Shown here piece by piece: positions 25,728 through 39,260 of a stretch of 64,000 nt of DNA. The stretch is from Xiphophorus maculatus (lineage: Eukaryota > Chordata > Actinopteri > Cyprinodontiformes > Poeciliidae). Positions within the stretch are counted from its first letter, which is position 1, and every line of letters starts with the position of its first letter. The notes under the pieces were generated by a model. It searched no databases. It worked only from the letters and a program-made list of their open reading frames with translations, and had not been told where the DNA came from. The stretch spans positions 14,260,565-14,324,564 of the forward strand of contig NC_036446.1 of NCBI RefSeq assembly GCF_002775205.1. Direction: 5' to 3'. The position numbers and the translations under genes are program-made.

Positions 25728-28700
25728 ATGATGGACAGGAACTACCCGAGCTCCAGCTTCGCGGACGCGCTGGCTGTACCACCACAGACCGTAGCTTCAT
25801 GGGCCTATGAGCGCGGCTCAGTCGCTATCAAACCAAGGTAGGAGTTGAAGGAGAGGGCGGGTCACCTTCCGAAGGAAATATCGGTGATGGAGGGCCTAGT
25901 GTTTGCTTTTGGAGAGAAGTACAGAGGTTATTTTGCTTAGGGGGGGGGACACTGAAATATGTGGATATATTTCGCGACATAAACACAGCTGTAGAGTCTA
26001 ACTTGTTGGGATTTTTGAGCCGTATGTTGATATGTAACCCCTCGCTAATTTACGTTAGCAAAACAGTCCCCTATCACGTCCGTGGACTGCAGCTAGTTAG
26101 AGAATAAAGTGTTTTTGTATCTGTACTAGGAGCTGACCAGGTGTGTATATTACTTTCATTGTATTAATGTATTTTCTCCACTCGTGGTTAATAGTTGAAA
26201 CCAAAGCAAATTGGACTGTTAGCAGCCAGAGCTAGTTACTGTATGACAGTTGTGGAAAGTGTTTCGTGTTGCTCTGTGTAGATTCATGCCATGGTTTTTG
26301 CTGCTTATTCATTGAGAATAAGTTAGTGAAACACTGAAGGGTCTTCTGACCAAACTTGGCGATTAATGGCTTATTTGTTCATTTTGTAGTGCTTTTTTTC
26401 TAAGTAAATTTGTTTTTCTAAATATATCAGGCTTGTTTCTTTTAAAAACGATCTAAGTATCATTGGTTTTTGGCTCCCACTGTTTAAACACCTAAGGAAG
26501 CCAGGTATATGATTTAGTTATCTACTTTATAGAATTCTGGGTTCTTTGAAGTCAGCTTATCAGCAAACAGCTGCAAGATTTCTGGCACTTTGTATTTGTT
26601 AAAGGAATCAGTAAAAAGCCAGAATAACCTTAGTTAGGATCTTTCCATTCACAGATGTTTACCTTCTGGCTGAAGGTCAGTACTTTAAATCTGGTTGACT
26701 AGTTGATTTAATTATATTTGAGAATAAAGGACTGTTTCTGTTGACTAACTGATGCAAATTTGTTTTAATCTTTTATTTGTGTAGCACATTTTGAAGCAAA
26801 TTTGTAGAGTTACTTTTGCAAAAGCAAAAAAGACAAACAAAGGGTGATATTTTTAGAAAGAAACCCAATAGACAAGAACTCCGATCAATCAGGTTCTTTC
26901 TCTTGGCAAACGGATAAAATCCTTTTGAAATTAGTACTTCCCACTGTTTGGAAACCTGCAGCAGACTTTATCTTTGGCTGCCAAACACACCAATAATGTC
27001 ATATCTTGCAGCTATAGTTAGGCCTGTCACAATAACAAATTTTGCTGGACAATAAATTATGCCAGAAGTTACTACAATAACTGATAATATTGTTGTTTTA
27101 GACCACATTCAAGTAATATAATGATAGTGGCATAATAACACAAGAACACATTCTCAGAGATAAATGAACATTAAATTCTAATGAACATTTAACACTAACT
27201 GGAAGACATTTAAAATCTCCAAAACAAATAAGCAAGACAACAGAAACAACAAGTAAAATTAATTTTGAAGTCTCTGTAGACAAAATAAACTAGTTGAGAC
27301 CAATAATGCACAAGACACAAGACTTTTGTCATCCAACTTTTGGTAGAAAGAGAGAGACGAGAAAAACAATAAATCATGCAAATGGAAATTATTGAACTCA
27401 TTTTAATTTATCATGTGATTAATTGATTTATTGCTTAGTGCGACAGGCTTAGCTATAGTAAGGATATTCAGTAACTAGTTTTAATTATTTGTCGACAGAG
27501 ACAAGTTGTAGATAAAATGTTTAACCCAGTTTGAAGAAAGCAAAGACGTCTGCATGTTTTCCTAAAATCTCAGTATTTTTGCAATGGGGCTCATCTTTAT
27601 TCTGAAACTTATTTGAGAGTAAGTAGAGAAACAGTAATTTATCTGATATAGGTGTAGACAGATATCTGCTACTCTTTACCAGTTGTGACCAAAGTCAGCC
27701 TTCAGATGCTTGTGTCCTTAGGTGATTCTAAACATACCTTAGTTAGAGAAATGTGTCATTAGCAGTCTACGGCAAAACGTGGCAGCAGGCTAAAGAGATA
27801 ATTTGGTCATTTGAATCGGTGTTAGTGCATGGACGTATGCAGAACATTGACCCTTGAGGGCCGGAGTTGGGCATCCCTGTCTTGTGACGTGACCAAGACA
27901 TTATCTATGTCACTGAAGTCTTGAGACGGAGCCAGAAATAAAACTTCAGCACTAAATTAATCAGACCTATTACACTCCTGACTTAAAACTTTCCTAAAAA
28001 TTCATTTTTATAGGGTGGCCAATGGAAATTTTGAATTCTCTGTCTGCTCAGCCTTCACAGGGTGGATCTGTGTTGCTTCTGAAAAATAAAAGCAATTGGA
28101 AAAATTAACTTTTTGTTTGTTTTGTGCACACAGTCCCAATTATGTTGCACCAAACCTCGATGGGGAGCTTCTCCAACAGCAAAGCTACACTACAACGCAG
28201 CAGCTCCCCACTTACACTACAGCACACATCCCAGCAGCTGCACGTGAGTTTTAGATGCTGCAAGTTTTGTTCATAAGTGGGACCAGTCAGCTAAATGGCT
28301 AACAGTATCGAAGGCCTCAATCTTTGAGGATGATTTTAATTTAAATTAAATTTTTCTTCATTTTGATTGGTAGGCACACTTGAGTCAAGTGGTAATAATC
28401 CTGCGACCTCAATCATGAGCTTCCTGTCAGCCATGGAGTCAAGAAGTCTTCAGACTGGTCCTGTTAGTGCCTCTTTGCTTCCTCCTTTTAGACCACCATC
28501 TTGGACTACTGGTAAGAACACAGAAAATGGAGTTTGTGTATAAACAAACCTAATCTGCTTGATGATTTTAGAAGTTGTTCTTTTTTGTAAGCTCACAAAT
28601 TATGCACAATGTGTCCCTTTGCTTTATGCATGCTGGGCTTATTACAAACTTTGATTTCTTCTTTGTAGGTGCCAACTCTTCCACCACAGAGCTGTATCTA

Positions 28701-31700
28701 ACTGGTGCTCTGCCTTCCACAGCCAGTTTCCCCTCTCCTGCTGCTCTGTCCTCCTTTCAGCACACAGGTGCCTACCCACCCAGGAGCTATGCTGCCAACA
28801 CATCCCTTACACTTCCAGATTCTGCCTTCAGCACTTCCACCAATGGGCTGTTTCCTCACCATGACCCACTGCTTAATCTTAAACCCAGCCAAGCTGTGAT
28901 TCCCACTGCCCTGACCTTCAATCACCTCTCTACACCCTCTCTGGGCTCAGCTCTGCCTGTGCAGTCCTCCACTTACCGCTCAGCCCAGGAGTCAGCCCCC
29001 CACCTACTACAGCCCCAGTTTGGTCTTCTTCCTTCTGCTCTGCCCGCCACTCATGGTGCCTCACAGTCCTATGGGGCCACAATTTTCTCTGGCTCTATTG
29101 AAAGAGCTCTTCAGCGTGAATGTAGTGTAATAAAGCACCACCAGAGGCCTTCAAGTAGCCACATGCCCTCAGAGCACATGCCCAATTCAGAGGATTCCCT
29201 GCAGGGGTATTTTGGCTCTGGCAGTGAAACGGATATGTCTTACCAGCAGGACCCGTCTCGTCACACACCAGTGTCCTGCAGTCCGTCTTCAAGAACAGAC
29301 TCCACTCAAGGAGTCAATGGGTCTCCACAATCTAAAAGCGACTGTGGAACACAACCGTACTCATCCACTTCTTTGCTGAAAAATAAAGACACTTCTTCCC
29401 GACTGAATTCACATTCTGCTGGAGATGAAGAGAATCACACTCAGAACTTGAGAACAGGGTCTCCGGAGCGTTATTCTTCTCCTACTGAGAAGCAGAACTC
29501 TGTCATTGCTAATCAACAAGCAGTCCAGCTGTCTGGCCTAATGTCAGATAGTTTGTCTCAAAATTACATAGCTCCACAAACACAGTCACAGACCTCCCAT
29601 TCCCCCTCAGAGAAACTCTCCTCACTTTACACTACTTTGGCATCCCACTCGAGTCACTGTGACAACGTGGCTCCCGTTAGCCAAGCTCTTATTTATACAA
29701 CCACTCCTGGGCTGAACCAAGAGCAGATCCAGTACGGAGCCCAGGTTCAGAGATTCTGTCAAGAAAATTTCTCAGACAGCTTCTCCAGTGCCCACTCTCA
29801 GGAGCCCCCAAATCTGACTTTTACCTCTCAGTCGCAGGAGCAAGCTTCAGCAACACATTCTCAAAGTTACAACATGGGACAATCCCTCAATACTGTGTTC
29901 CAATCCACATGTGTGCAAAGTCTTCCTACGTCTAATTCTTTGGTGGATTATAGCCACATGCAGGACTCAGTGGCAGGTACAGCGCATACCAGTGTGTCCC
30001 ACCAACAGACACAGCCTCACAGTGTTTTATCCGTATCTTTGCCTACATACTCTTCACCTGCTCAACCCATACAGAATGACATAAGATCCTCCATGCAAGA
30101 AACAGATCCAACATATGCCAAACAAAAGCTTGAAGAACTTCCATCCCAGGACATCGAGGCTCTACAGCAGGTATCCATGGTCTCTGTTGCTGATAATGGC
30201 ATGGCTTCTCACAACAATGTCATCTATGTGGTTTCAAAAATGGATGATCACAAACCACAGAGTGTTATACGAAGCAATTCTCGCTCTGACGAACAATTCT
30301 TGGGACTTGGCCACGCAAATTCGGCACAGGCAAAGGATGAACATGTAGGTTGCATGGCCCAGCAGCAGGTTTGTTTAGGCAGTGCTGATAGTCATGAAGT
30401 TGCTAACTCAGAGGGTTCAAATACCTCTGTTTCATCACATGGACCTCTCAGTTCAGAGCATCTTAACCAACAACTCAGATCTCCTGAACCACACCAACAA
30501 AATCAGCAAACCCACTCTCAGTCCCAGGGTCAAATTCCAGCTACCCACTCTCAGTTTATGTCAGTCCCCAGCTCTCAGGTGCTTCTTGAGCCCAACCAGA
30601 TGATTCTGGTCCAGCAACCTCTTGTCCACCAAAGCCAGAACTCTTCAAAGCTAGCATCAATGCAGGGTGTCCAACCAGCCCAGTGTTTGGGTCCAGTTCA
30701 CGTACAGTACCTCCAGATGGATCGAGGCCTACTTTGCACAAATGTCTCTAATGAAAACCAGAGTCAGCAGACTGTGGTCATGTCTGAACCAAGTTCAGAA
30801 TGCTCTTCCTCTAAACACCATTACAGCCAGACAGCAAGTCAGCAGCCAAATGATGGCAAGAACCAGTTTGCTCTTAATTCTATTTGCTTTCCAGACTCTA
30901 TGCTCCTGGCAGATGAAAGACATATTTTGTCAAATGTTGATGACATCTTGGCTGCCACTGTGGCGGCGTGTGGTGTCACACCTCAAGATTTTGTCAAAGC
31001 TGCATCGTCCGCTGAGGCTGAAATGACTGCAAGGGCAAGTCCCGTTGATTCCAAAGGTCAGCTCCTGACTGTGGATATAAGCCAGATGTCGCCCAGTTTT
31101 TCCTCATCACAACATCCTGCCATCACCAACACTCACTGTCAAACTGTCAGCATGACACTAAATGGTGCTCAGATGGCTACAGACAGCCAAGATCAGGCTG
31201 CTCGCCACAACAGCAACATTAATCTTGTCATGAATGGAGATGGAATGACCTCTGAGAGTGGCTACCACTCAGCCAGACAGGTGTTCAACTCTCCAGGTGT
31301 CCACAATGGAGTTCAAGAGACTACAAAATGTGCAGAAACACAAGGATGTCCGGGTAGTGATGACTCGCCAAAAAAGAAAGCACGCTCCAAGTCCTTAACC
31401 AAACCGGGGAGTTCTGAGGACAGTGAGGGACTGACTAGACCGGCTAAGCGCAGTGGACAAACTAAGCGTCAAAACTCACGGGGGAGTGATGCCACTCCTC
31501 CGTCTGCCTCAAGTAGCACACAGGACAGTTGTCCTCAGCATGAAAGAATCAGGCAGAAGATCCGTGAAGTGGAAGAGAAGCAGCCAGAGGTCAAAACCGG
31601 CTTCCTTGGCTCCTTCCTAGACTTTATCAAATCTGGCCCCAAACAGCAGTACTCCCCAAGCTCTACAAGAAGTAGCAGTCGTCCAAGAAAACCATCCTCC

Positions 31701-34700
31701 TCCTCCAAACCGTGCACTTTGCCTCCTTTGCCACCCAAAGTGCCCACTCTTCTTGGACCGTTGCTTCCCCAGAAGAATCCAGGTTTGAGCTCCCAGCAGA
31801 AACGTCTGGAAGAGGATCTACACAAGAACCTGGAGACGTTGCCATCGTTCAGCTCAGACGAAGAGGAGAGTACTGGGAAGAATCAAGCTCTGAGGAACAG
31901 CATCAGCTCAGCTCTCTCAGCTCTGGATGAGACTTCAGATCGGAAAACGACTATGGGTAATGGCATCCTACCTAAACTTGACTATTCAGCTTATTTTGAA
32001 ATTTTTCATGCTGTTTTTGCTGTAATGGAAAATTGTTTTTTATCACAAGACAGGAAAAGCTTTGCACTAATTTGCTAAAACTCTTGATTGACTTCAAAAA
32101 TAAGTTAACTCCTCATTATTATTATTATTATTATTATACCTTTCTGTTCCCTCTTCAGATAACCAAATTCAGGTTACAGTGATGAAGCCTGTCCAGCTTC
32201 CCACCATCCCTCTCACAATCACCCAGATTTACCTGCCACCGGTATCCGCCCCTGCTGTCGTGACCCCTGCGCCAACCACAGTCTCAGGAGAGAAGGAGTT
32301 TATGACCAAAGAGAAATCAAAAGAGACTGCATCAGGCGAGTTAGCTGTGCAGCTTATGAGCGTGGCCCTGGAGGGGCTGACTGACGATGAGCCGTCTGAC
32401 AGCGGGGGTGAAGGGATGTATCGAGAGAGAGACGAGTTTGTCATCAGGAATGAGGACATCGAAACCTTTAAGGTATTTGAAGTTCAACAGTGAGAATCAG
32501 AGTTGTGCTTCTGCTCCTTTAGTATTACAAACTATGCATGTGACTCCTGCCTGCCTCTGTTTAATAACTCTCATCAGAGATCTGGCATCCAAAAAACTGG
32601 TCTCCACAAACTAAAGCGGCATCCAGACACCATGCTGGACCTTTGACCAATCCGGTGCTGACTAAACACCAGCTATATCTGGTGGAATTTACAGAATCAT
32701 AAACAGAGAATATTTAAGAAAATGTATTACATTCACCTTCTCCCAGTTAATGCATAAACTGCAAAGATTTGTTGTGTTATAGCACATTAGATCACAGCAT
32801 TGACACACCCCTGATAGCACAGAATAGTTTAGATCATTTGGAAAAAAATTAGGTCATATGATTTCAAAACTTGTTCCACTCTTTTCTTTTTGTGACAAAT
32901 ATCCAGTATAATTCAACAGAAAAACTAACAAATCTGCTATGGAGAAAAAAATTAAAAGTTACACTAACAAGATTGCGTAAGTGTGTTTAAGCTTCATCTT
33001 TTATTGTTGTTTGGTGTGAGTCTATGAGCCACCCACATTTTGGCTAGCCTACCTTGATAAAGTTCTTTTAGTCATCATGGCTTCAGCTAAGTGTTCGTAC
33101 ACCAAAAGCTTATCTAAGGTTAATGAGATTCAATTAATTACATGTCATAATTTAATTTGCTGTGAAGTCTTGAAGTCCCTCTTCTTTTACATCTTTTGCA
33201 CGACTTCAGGCCACAATGAGGGCAGGAGTGGAGCCTCCAGCTATTTGGAAGGTCCAGAAAGCACTGCTGCAGAAATTTGTGCCTGAGCTGAAAGATGGGA
33301 AGAGAGTGTTTTCTGCCACAAACAGTGTGAGTTAAATCTGTCTCTGGATGCACGAGGATTCGAATACTCTGTCTCCTCTCAACATGTGACCTTTTTTCCT
33401 TGGCACTGCAGTACCTTGGATACTTTGGTGATGCAAAGACGATGTATAAGAGAGTGTATGTGAAATTTCTGGAAACGGTTAACAAAAGGGAGTACGTGAG
33501 AGTTTGTAGTCGGAAACCACGCAGCAAGCCTATGAGTTCGCTGAAGTAAGTTGATAAATCTAATATCATACATTTGTTAGAGTGACATTTCAGTTGTGTA
33601 ACTTATCTCTTTCTCTCTCTCCCTCTGTCTGTCTCACAGGGCTATTCAGATGAAAGCTTTGCTGGGCCTGACAGATCCACCTTCAGCAGCTCCCCAGAAC
33701 CATAAGCCCCGTCCCAAACAAGTGAAGCCACGGGCAGAACCGCCGCCCAAGAAGAGGAAGAAATGGAAGGAGGAGTTTTCACCCACCCTCTCAGGATCAT
33801 CTGCAGAAGAAGGTACTGAGGAGGATTTGAGAATATACTTTTGTTTTACAGAAATATTTGGATTTCTCATTTAACTTTAACGTGAATCTGTATTCGTCTA
33901 TTTCTCTTTGCCGTTTCCTGAATTTTTCTGTCTCTGTTACACTTCAGAGTTAAACCCTCCAGTTGCTTCAAGGCTCCTCAACACACGTACTACGAAAGAG
34001 ACTTTCAAAAGCTTTGTTGAGCTTCTTATTAGTGTTGCTTTGGATGAAGATGTGATGGCAGCACTGGAGAGGGCAAATGGTTTGTGATCTACATTTCCAA
34101 TGTCATCTGACTACTCTGAGTTGGGGTTTAGAGCATTGTTCATGTTTTTTTACAACAGATGAGTTGCTTCTGCCGCATATGAAGAAAGTAGATGGGATAA
34201 TCACTGATATCAGGAAACGTTTGCTTAACAAACTGCACATAGGGCAGGTCTTAAAGGTGAGTTTTTCTATTAACCTTACACATCTGCCTTAGTGAACAAA
34301 GCTAAAAGGCACATATACAAACCTGTTTTGTCTTTTTAACTTGGCTGAGTTATTTTTTTATTGTTGTTTTCCAGACAGCTCTAGACAGCTTCCCGGAAAT
34401 CTCAGTGGTGACTGAGCTGAAGAAGGATGGGGAAACCCCAGCCTTTAAGGTACGTCTCAGTGGGAGGGCTTACAACAAGAAGACGATGAAGTCCTACAAG
34501 TTGCCAAACAAAGTGCCTCAGGTATGTTCATCCTTTATCAGAATGTTTTATTACGTGATTTGTCCAGGAGAGGGCGCAGCATGATCAGTTGTCCTTCTGC
34601 CTGTCCTCCAACCCTTCTTCATAATAAGACGCTTTTGACATCTCAGGTGTAAGAGTGGTGTACTAATACTATTGCTTGTGCACCTTTTGTTCTTCCACTC

Positions 34701-35543
34701 AATTTTCCATTAATATGCATATAAATAACAGTGTGAGTTTTGTTTTTGCCGTCAACATTTTGGTTTAACCTTGTTATGGAAGGTGTTAACGCTTTGCCCA
34801 AAAGATGGTGCAGGCTAAATAGTAACATTTGTGTATTAAGAGCCCTTTTCCTATTGTTGGTTTATGATATTCTTAATTTCTAAAAATATCAATGTTTCAT
34901 TAGCATCAAGCCAAAGTTATCAAAATTTAAGGAAATTATTGAAATGTGACACTCTAAATGTAAGGAACCTCAATGAGTTTCAGTTTTAAACAGATTTTTT
35001 AAAAATGTATATGTATTTGATAACTGCTTTTAATAACATTGTAATCATCCAGGAGGTTCTAAGTTTTGAGTCGTGAATTTGTTGCTGTTCTAGATTATTT
35101 AATACAGAAGTCAATATTTTCCTATTTTTGCTCTGTATTGTTCTCCTTACATCATCTTTTCCCCTTCTAGGAGTATACAGTGGAGCAGCAGAAAACCCAG
35201 TGGTTCTCTCTGTACCACTCTTTGCAGCATTACAAATACCACACATACCTCATGTGTAAGGACGAGGTGAGGAATCGCCCACAGTTTCTGCTGGTTGCTA
35301 AATTTGTTTATTATTATGCGATTTTGATCTAACCGATACAAATTGATCTGGAGACATTTCCTGCATGCTGCTCCTCAGAGTCTGTTTGTGTCTGTCGTCT
35401 AGATTGCATCGCTGCGGGTGCGGGCTGGCAACCTGGGGCAGGAAGAGACTGTCCAAAAGTGCCTGGAGAACGGAGCCTGGGTGGACGGGCTCTTTGATCG
35501 CTTTGGAGAGCTAATCAGTCAAGTGCAGCAGGTCTGCAGATGA
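25728..35543 (+). CDS. qser1: Glutamine- and serine-rich protein 1
   Basis: QSER1 is a nuclear protein reported to cooperate with TET1 in shielding developmental promoters and enhancers from de novo DNA methylation. Coding exons: 25728-25837, 28134-28243, 28374-28511, 28669-31956, 32159-32472, 33210-33326, 33412-33545, 33640-33812, 33948-34079, 34159-34256, 34375-34521, 35171-35266, 35403-35543. They total 4,998 nt, 1,665 aa (human about 1,735, from memory). Two ATGs stand in tandem at the start ([17 protein letters not shown]). The 3.3-kb exon encodes a low-complexity Ser/Gln/His-rich region, then basic nuclear-localisation-like clusters ([21 protein letters not shown]) and [12 protein letters not shown]. 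The last eight exons encode the conserved C-terminal DUF4211-type region shared with PRR12 ([49 protein letters not shown]), ending QVCR. All junctions are GT-AG with matching phases, and no lesion is seen. Confidence 0.94.
25893..26023 (+). repeat. Duplicated 131-bp segment, copy 2
   Basis: Second copy of the 23864-23991 segment, here in qser1 intron 1, starting 56 bp after exon 1. It differs mainly where copy 1 reads ttctgagga and this copy carries a G-run (taggggggggg). Confidence 0.9.
27019..27451. mobile_element. hAT-like MITE, 433 bp, with 8-bp target duplication
   Basis: The ends read TAGGCCTGTCAC and GCGACAGGCTTA, imperfect inverted repeats that continue inward through AATAA-rich sequence. 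The direct repeat gctatagt flanks it at 27011-27018 and 27452-27459. There is no coding frame. It lies in qser1 intron 1. The 8-bp duplication supports a hAT-type element. Confidence 0.8.
27852..27879. mobile_element. Terminal fragment of a CAGGG-type MITE
   Basis: The end matches the right terminus of the 43862-44087 family (ttgagggccggagtt...catccctg). No partner terminus was found nearby, so this is a truncated remnant. Confidence 0.5.
32115..32138. repeat. (ATT)n microsatellite
   Basis: About eight ATT units in qser1 intron 4, close to the following acceptor site. Confidence 0.9.
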
Positions 35544-35928
35544 TTTAGCCTTGGCAGTCTTGACTTAAAAAGAAGTACAAGGGGAAGCTACTGCAAAGTT
35601 CGTCGCTTAAACTCAAATGGATGCCTTGAAGTCACAGCAGCAGAGACTGAGTGTGGAGTGGATTCCCCTCTAGCCACAGAGATGTCAGGAGCTATAACTT
35701 GATCAACAAAAGACTTTGTTTCGGGAGGCACTTCGGAACAATTCCACGTAGTGCGACTCCTTTTCTTTGTACGTTTTTATAGTTTTAAAAGCCATGTTTT
35801 TATGAGCCTTTTTTTTATAGGTTTCTATTGGCTTTTCTACGCTCCTTTATTTTTGGCTAAATGCCATATGATAACCCTTAATTGTGTTCTAGATAGAAAA
35901 CAATTGATAGAGGAAGTAGAGTGGGACA

Positions 35929-35934
35929 AATAAA
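35929..35934 (+). terminator. qser1: qser1 poly(A) signal AATAAA (first candidate)
   Basis: AATAAA lies 386 bp after the stop codon. A second candidate is at 36520-36525, so alternative polyadenylation is possible. Confidence 0.55.
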
Positions 35935-37022
35935 AGGCAGAAATCTGATTAAGTACCATTTTAACAAGCCTTCATCAATCATTTAAGTAGGCTTACATAC
36001 AGAGTTGATATATTGTACAAAATTGAGTATATATAAAGTATTACTGTAGTTCATACTGTTAGATAAACATCCATTGTTTAATGGAGTGCCAACTTCTCCA
36101 TGTCCAATGTACATTTTGTGGAAAGAAAAGCGAGAGGTGAGACCTGCAGCCGTTCTCTTGTGGAGCTGAGCGACTGCAAACGATGCGTGTCTAACTTTAA
36201 TGCGTCGGACGCCTTTTCCCCTCCTGAGATGCGTTTTAATGGAACCAGCACCAGCTACTGGTTTCCTCTAACAGAAATACCTTGAATTACCTTGAATTAT
36301 TTCAAGGTAAAATGAAATAACTGGTAGTTGTCTTTATATTGTTTTATATACAAAGCCCACATTTTATGACAAATATATATTTTTCACAGAAGCAATTGTT
36401 ATTCTTAGGAGACATTGTTTTTTTTTTTCATTGTCTTTTTTTACGTTTCTCCTCACAAATGAATGTGAGGCAGAAATGTTGCTATCACTAATTCTCGTTG
36501 CTTGCAGATGCAGTTTATAAATAAAATGGCACATATGCTAAATGTGTTTTGGTGTGTTTCGCACTGTGCAAGCAAGGCTTACTTCTTAAAGTCTAGGGAA
36601 AATGTTATATTTGTTACCAGATTACATAACGGAGTACAGCATCTTTCATACAAGGTAAAGATGTGTTAACTTATTGAGGTTAATTAATCTCTCACTACAG
36701 TAGCATATTTCCATGTTGAACCGTCTAGAAAAAAATCTGCGTTTGATTTTTTTTTTTTTTTTTTTTTGATTGTCCTTCCGAAATATTTATGCAAAATCTT
36801 TGTCATTCATAACGACCCCTGTACAATAAATGGAACCTAATCATTTTGTAATTCATACTACACCGTTTCTGTTGACAAGAGTGTCTAATAACTTCAATCC
36901 TTGACATGTTTGTTTTTCTGGGCTTTAAAAGTTTGTCTTAGTCCCTCTGTAACATAGAAAGGACAACAAGCCATTTAAGTAAGGCAGAGGTCTGTGTTTT
37001 TACCTTTACCGGTTGCCACTCA

Positions 37023-37044
37023 TATACTACTATATAGTAGTATA
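37023..37044. repeat. Perfect 22-bp palindrome
   Basis: A self-complementary sequence without spacer (tatactactat followed by its mirror complement). No flanking gene feature explains it. Confidence 0.8.
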
Positions 37045-38907
37045 AGTGCTGATTCAAATCAGCTCTGATAAAAATACTGGCATCCCTGAAGGCAATTTAG
37101 AGTAAACAGTTAAACGAATGTGGATGGTTTTAGATTGTGAGAGGAGGAATCACTCATACACAAGAACACACAAACTCCATGGAGGAAGATGAAACTGGCA
37201 GCTTCTCATTGTCACCGTCATGTTGCACCATGATCAGGTCAGAGGAAAATAATGAAAACAAATCAATGAATCTCAATTTTAGGAAACTAACGTCTTGGTG
37301 TCGCAAAGTCTTCGTAACAGCTGCTTGTTTGGAGATGATGCCAGTAAAACTTTTTGTTTTCTTTTCTGTAGTCTGTAGGTACTTTTAGAGTGGTTCACTT
37401 GAACTCTGGGGAACCAGAAAATGGGTCCTCATTGTGTTTTTCATATGGTGATGATTCAAATTATGACTAAATCAATATAGAAATGTGAAAACAGGCTCAT
37501 CTTTCTCCTGATTCTTTGCAGTACAAAGCTAAAAAAAATCCTATGAACTAAAGAGGACGACACATTTGACCGGGGCACGGACTCTGGACAATCTAGCAAC
37601 ATCGTGCAAAGAGGAATGCTCAGAAATCCAAATCAGTGCTGATAAAAGTGTGAAATGGAATAGGATAAAGAGCATTCTACTAACGAAAGAGCGTCTCTAA
37701 AGTTGTTGCAGGTGATTTGTAAAAATAAACTATTTTTATAATCTGGGGTTTTTCTCCACAGGAAACGCAGCGTGTCAGTAAATATGTTGTGTTTTATATA
37801 TATGAATTTATCAGATGATTAAAAGTAAAAACACAAGATTAGACTGCCTTAACAATTGAACAGCAATGAAGTGGTTTTAATTCACATGCAGTAATAAAAC
37901 TGTCATTCCTCTGTGTCAGCAGGAATATACTAGAAAATTTACACACCACTGATCCTCTTTTGGGAGTGAGAACTCTTGGAAATGGAGATTCTAAGTATAG
38001 TCGACTGTGGTGTAAACAATTTCATTAGAACTGTTTTACCCAGAAAATCGTAGTGAGTTGTACTTTTCTTTTGCAAACGCTTTGGCACTTGGTTTAAAAA
38101 ACTGTGTCAGCAATACATTATTCTTGTTTTGCCTTTGTAGCTCAGTCCACAGGGGTCAGTTAAAGTTAAACTTTACCAAATTGTTGAGTGTTTTCATGCA
38201 AATGTTGGCTTACATTCTTCAATGGGGCACAGCAAGGAGAGAAAGCAACAGCGACGCTCGCCCACCAAACTCTCATAACCCAAGAGCGACCGGCTGGCGG
38301 ACCAGAAGGGTCTCGGGGCTGTTGAATAAATGTGACAGAGAAGCAACAATGCAGGGGGAAAAAATTACTGGCGATCCACAAAACACAAAAGTGCTTCTGT
38401 GGTGCAGTTACAGCACTGTCCTCTGTCCTTTAGAGCCGGACAGTGGAATGGGGGTGGAGGATAGTCCAGTTAGGCATGCACTTTGGATTCCAGCTGGGGC
38501 ACAACTGGAACGGATGGACTCTAAGAGTCTGCTCTCCAGATGAAAATCATATGAATTGCTAATGCCTTGTATCATTCCATATGTGGGAGTCAGACTGAGG
38601 GGACCTTCAGGCTGTGTGACGATGTGAGGAGGGCACAGAAACACGATTGCTCTCTGTTGCATTGGACTGAAAAACATTCTTGGCTTTTAAAATTTCTCTT
38701 CATGAGACATTATCTGCTGAGTGATGATGTAGTTTTATGTTTCATCATGTGTGGAAACGCACTGAAAGTTTTACTTCTTCGTAAAACATTCTTTGCTATG
38801 CAAGACTTAGACCTGTAGTTACGTTGTTATTACATGTCCTTAAACGTCAGATTGGTTTCAACAAATCAGATTCTGCTGATAGCTTCAACATAATATTGTC
38901 ATAAGGT

Positions 38908-38932
38908 ACACACACACACACACACACACACC

Positions 38933-39028
<96 letters not shown>
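38908..39028. repeat. Compound (CA)n(TA)n microsatellite
   Basis: A (CA)n tract to about 38953, with a single CCC interruption, runs directly into about 37 TA units. The minus-strand open frame across it is an artefact of the repeat. Confidence 0.95.
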
Positions 39029-39031
<3 letters not shown>

Positions 39032-39097
39032 TATATATGTACTCTTTTGATCATGAAGAGAAATTAAATGTTGGAAAATAATTTTATTAAAAGATAT

Positions 39098-39260
39098 CGT
39101 AGATGGTGATGGCTGTGGGCAGGAAAGGTCTCCTGTAGCTGTCTGTATTACAACGAATTTGAAGAAGCCTCTGACTGAAGACACCCCTTCAACGTTTCCA
39201 CATTTCAACACCTTACAAGCACAACATAGCTGAGTTTTTCCACAATGAAACATGGTCTTG
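39098..39260. repeat. Possible dispersed-repeat fragment
   Basis: The wording (gatggctgtgggcaggaaag, ctgaagacaccccttcaac) recalls a repeat seen in many teleost genomes, probably a retroelement piece. This is from memory and the ends are not defined. Confidence 0.3.

Noticed and set aside
31957-32078. Extension of the large qser1 exon past 31956
   Set aside because: The frame stays open for 40 codons, but a good donor (GG|gtaatgg) joins in phase to the conserved next exon. The extension is hydrophobic and unlike the family.
38058-38543. 161-codon plus-strand open frame
   Set aside because: No recognisable motif, no splice partners and mixed composition. It is in gene-free DNA and looks like a chance frame.
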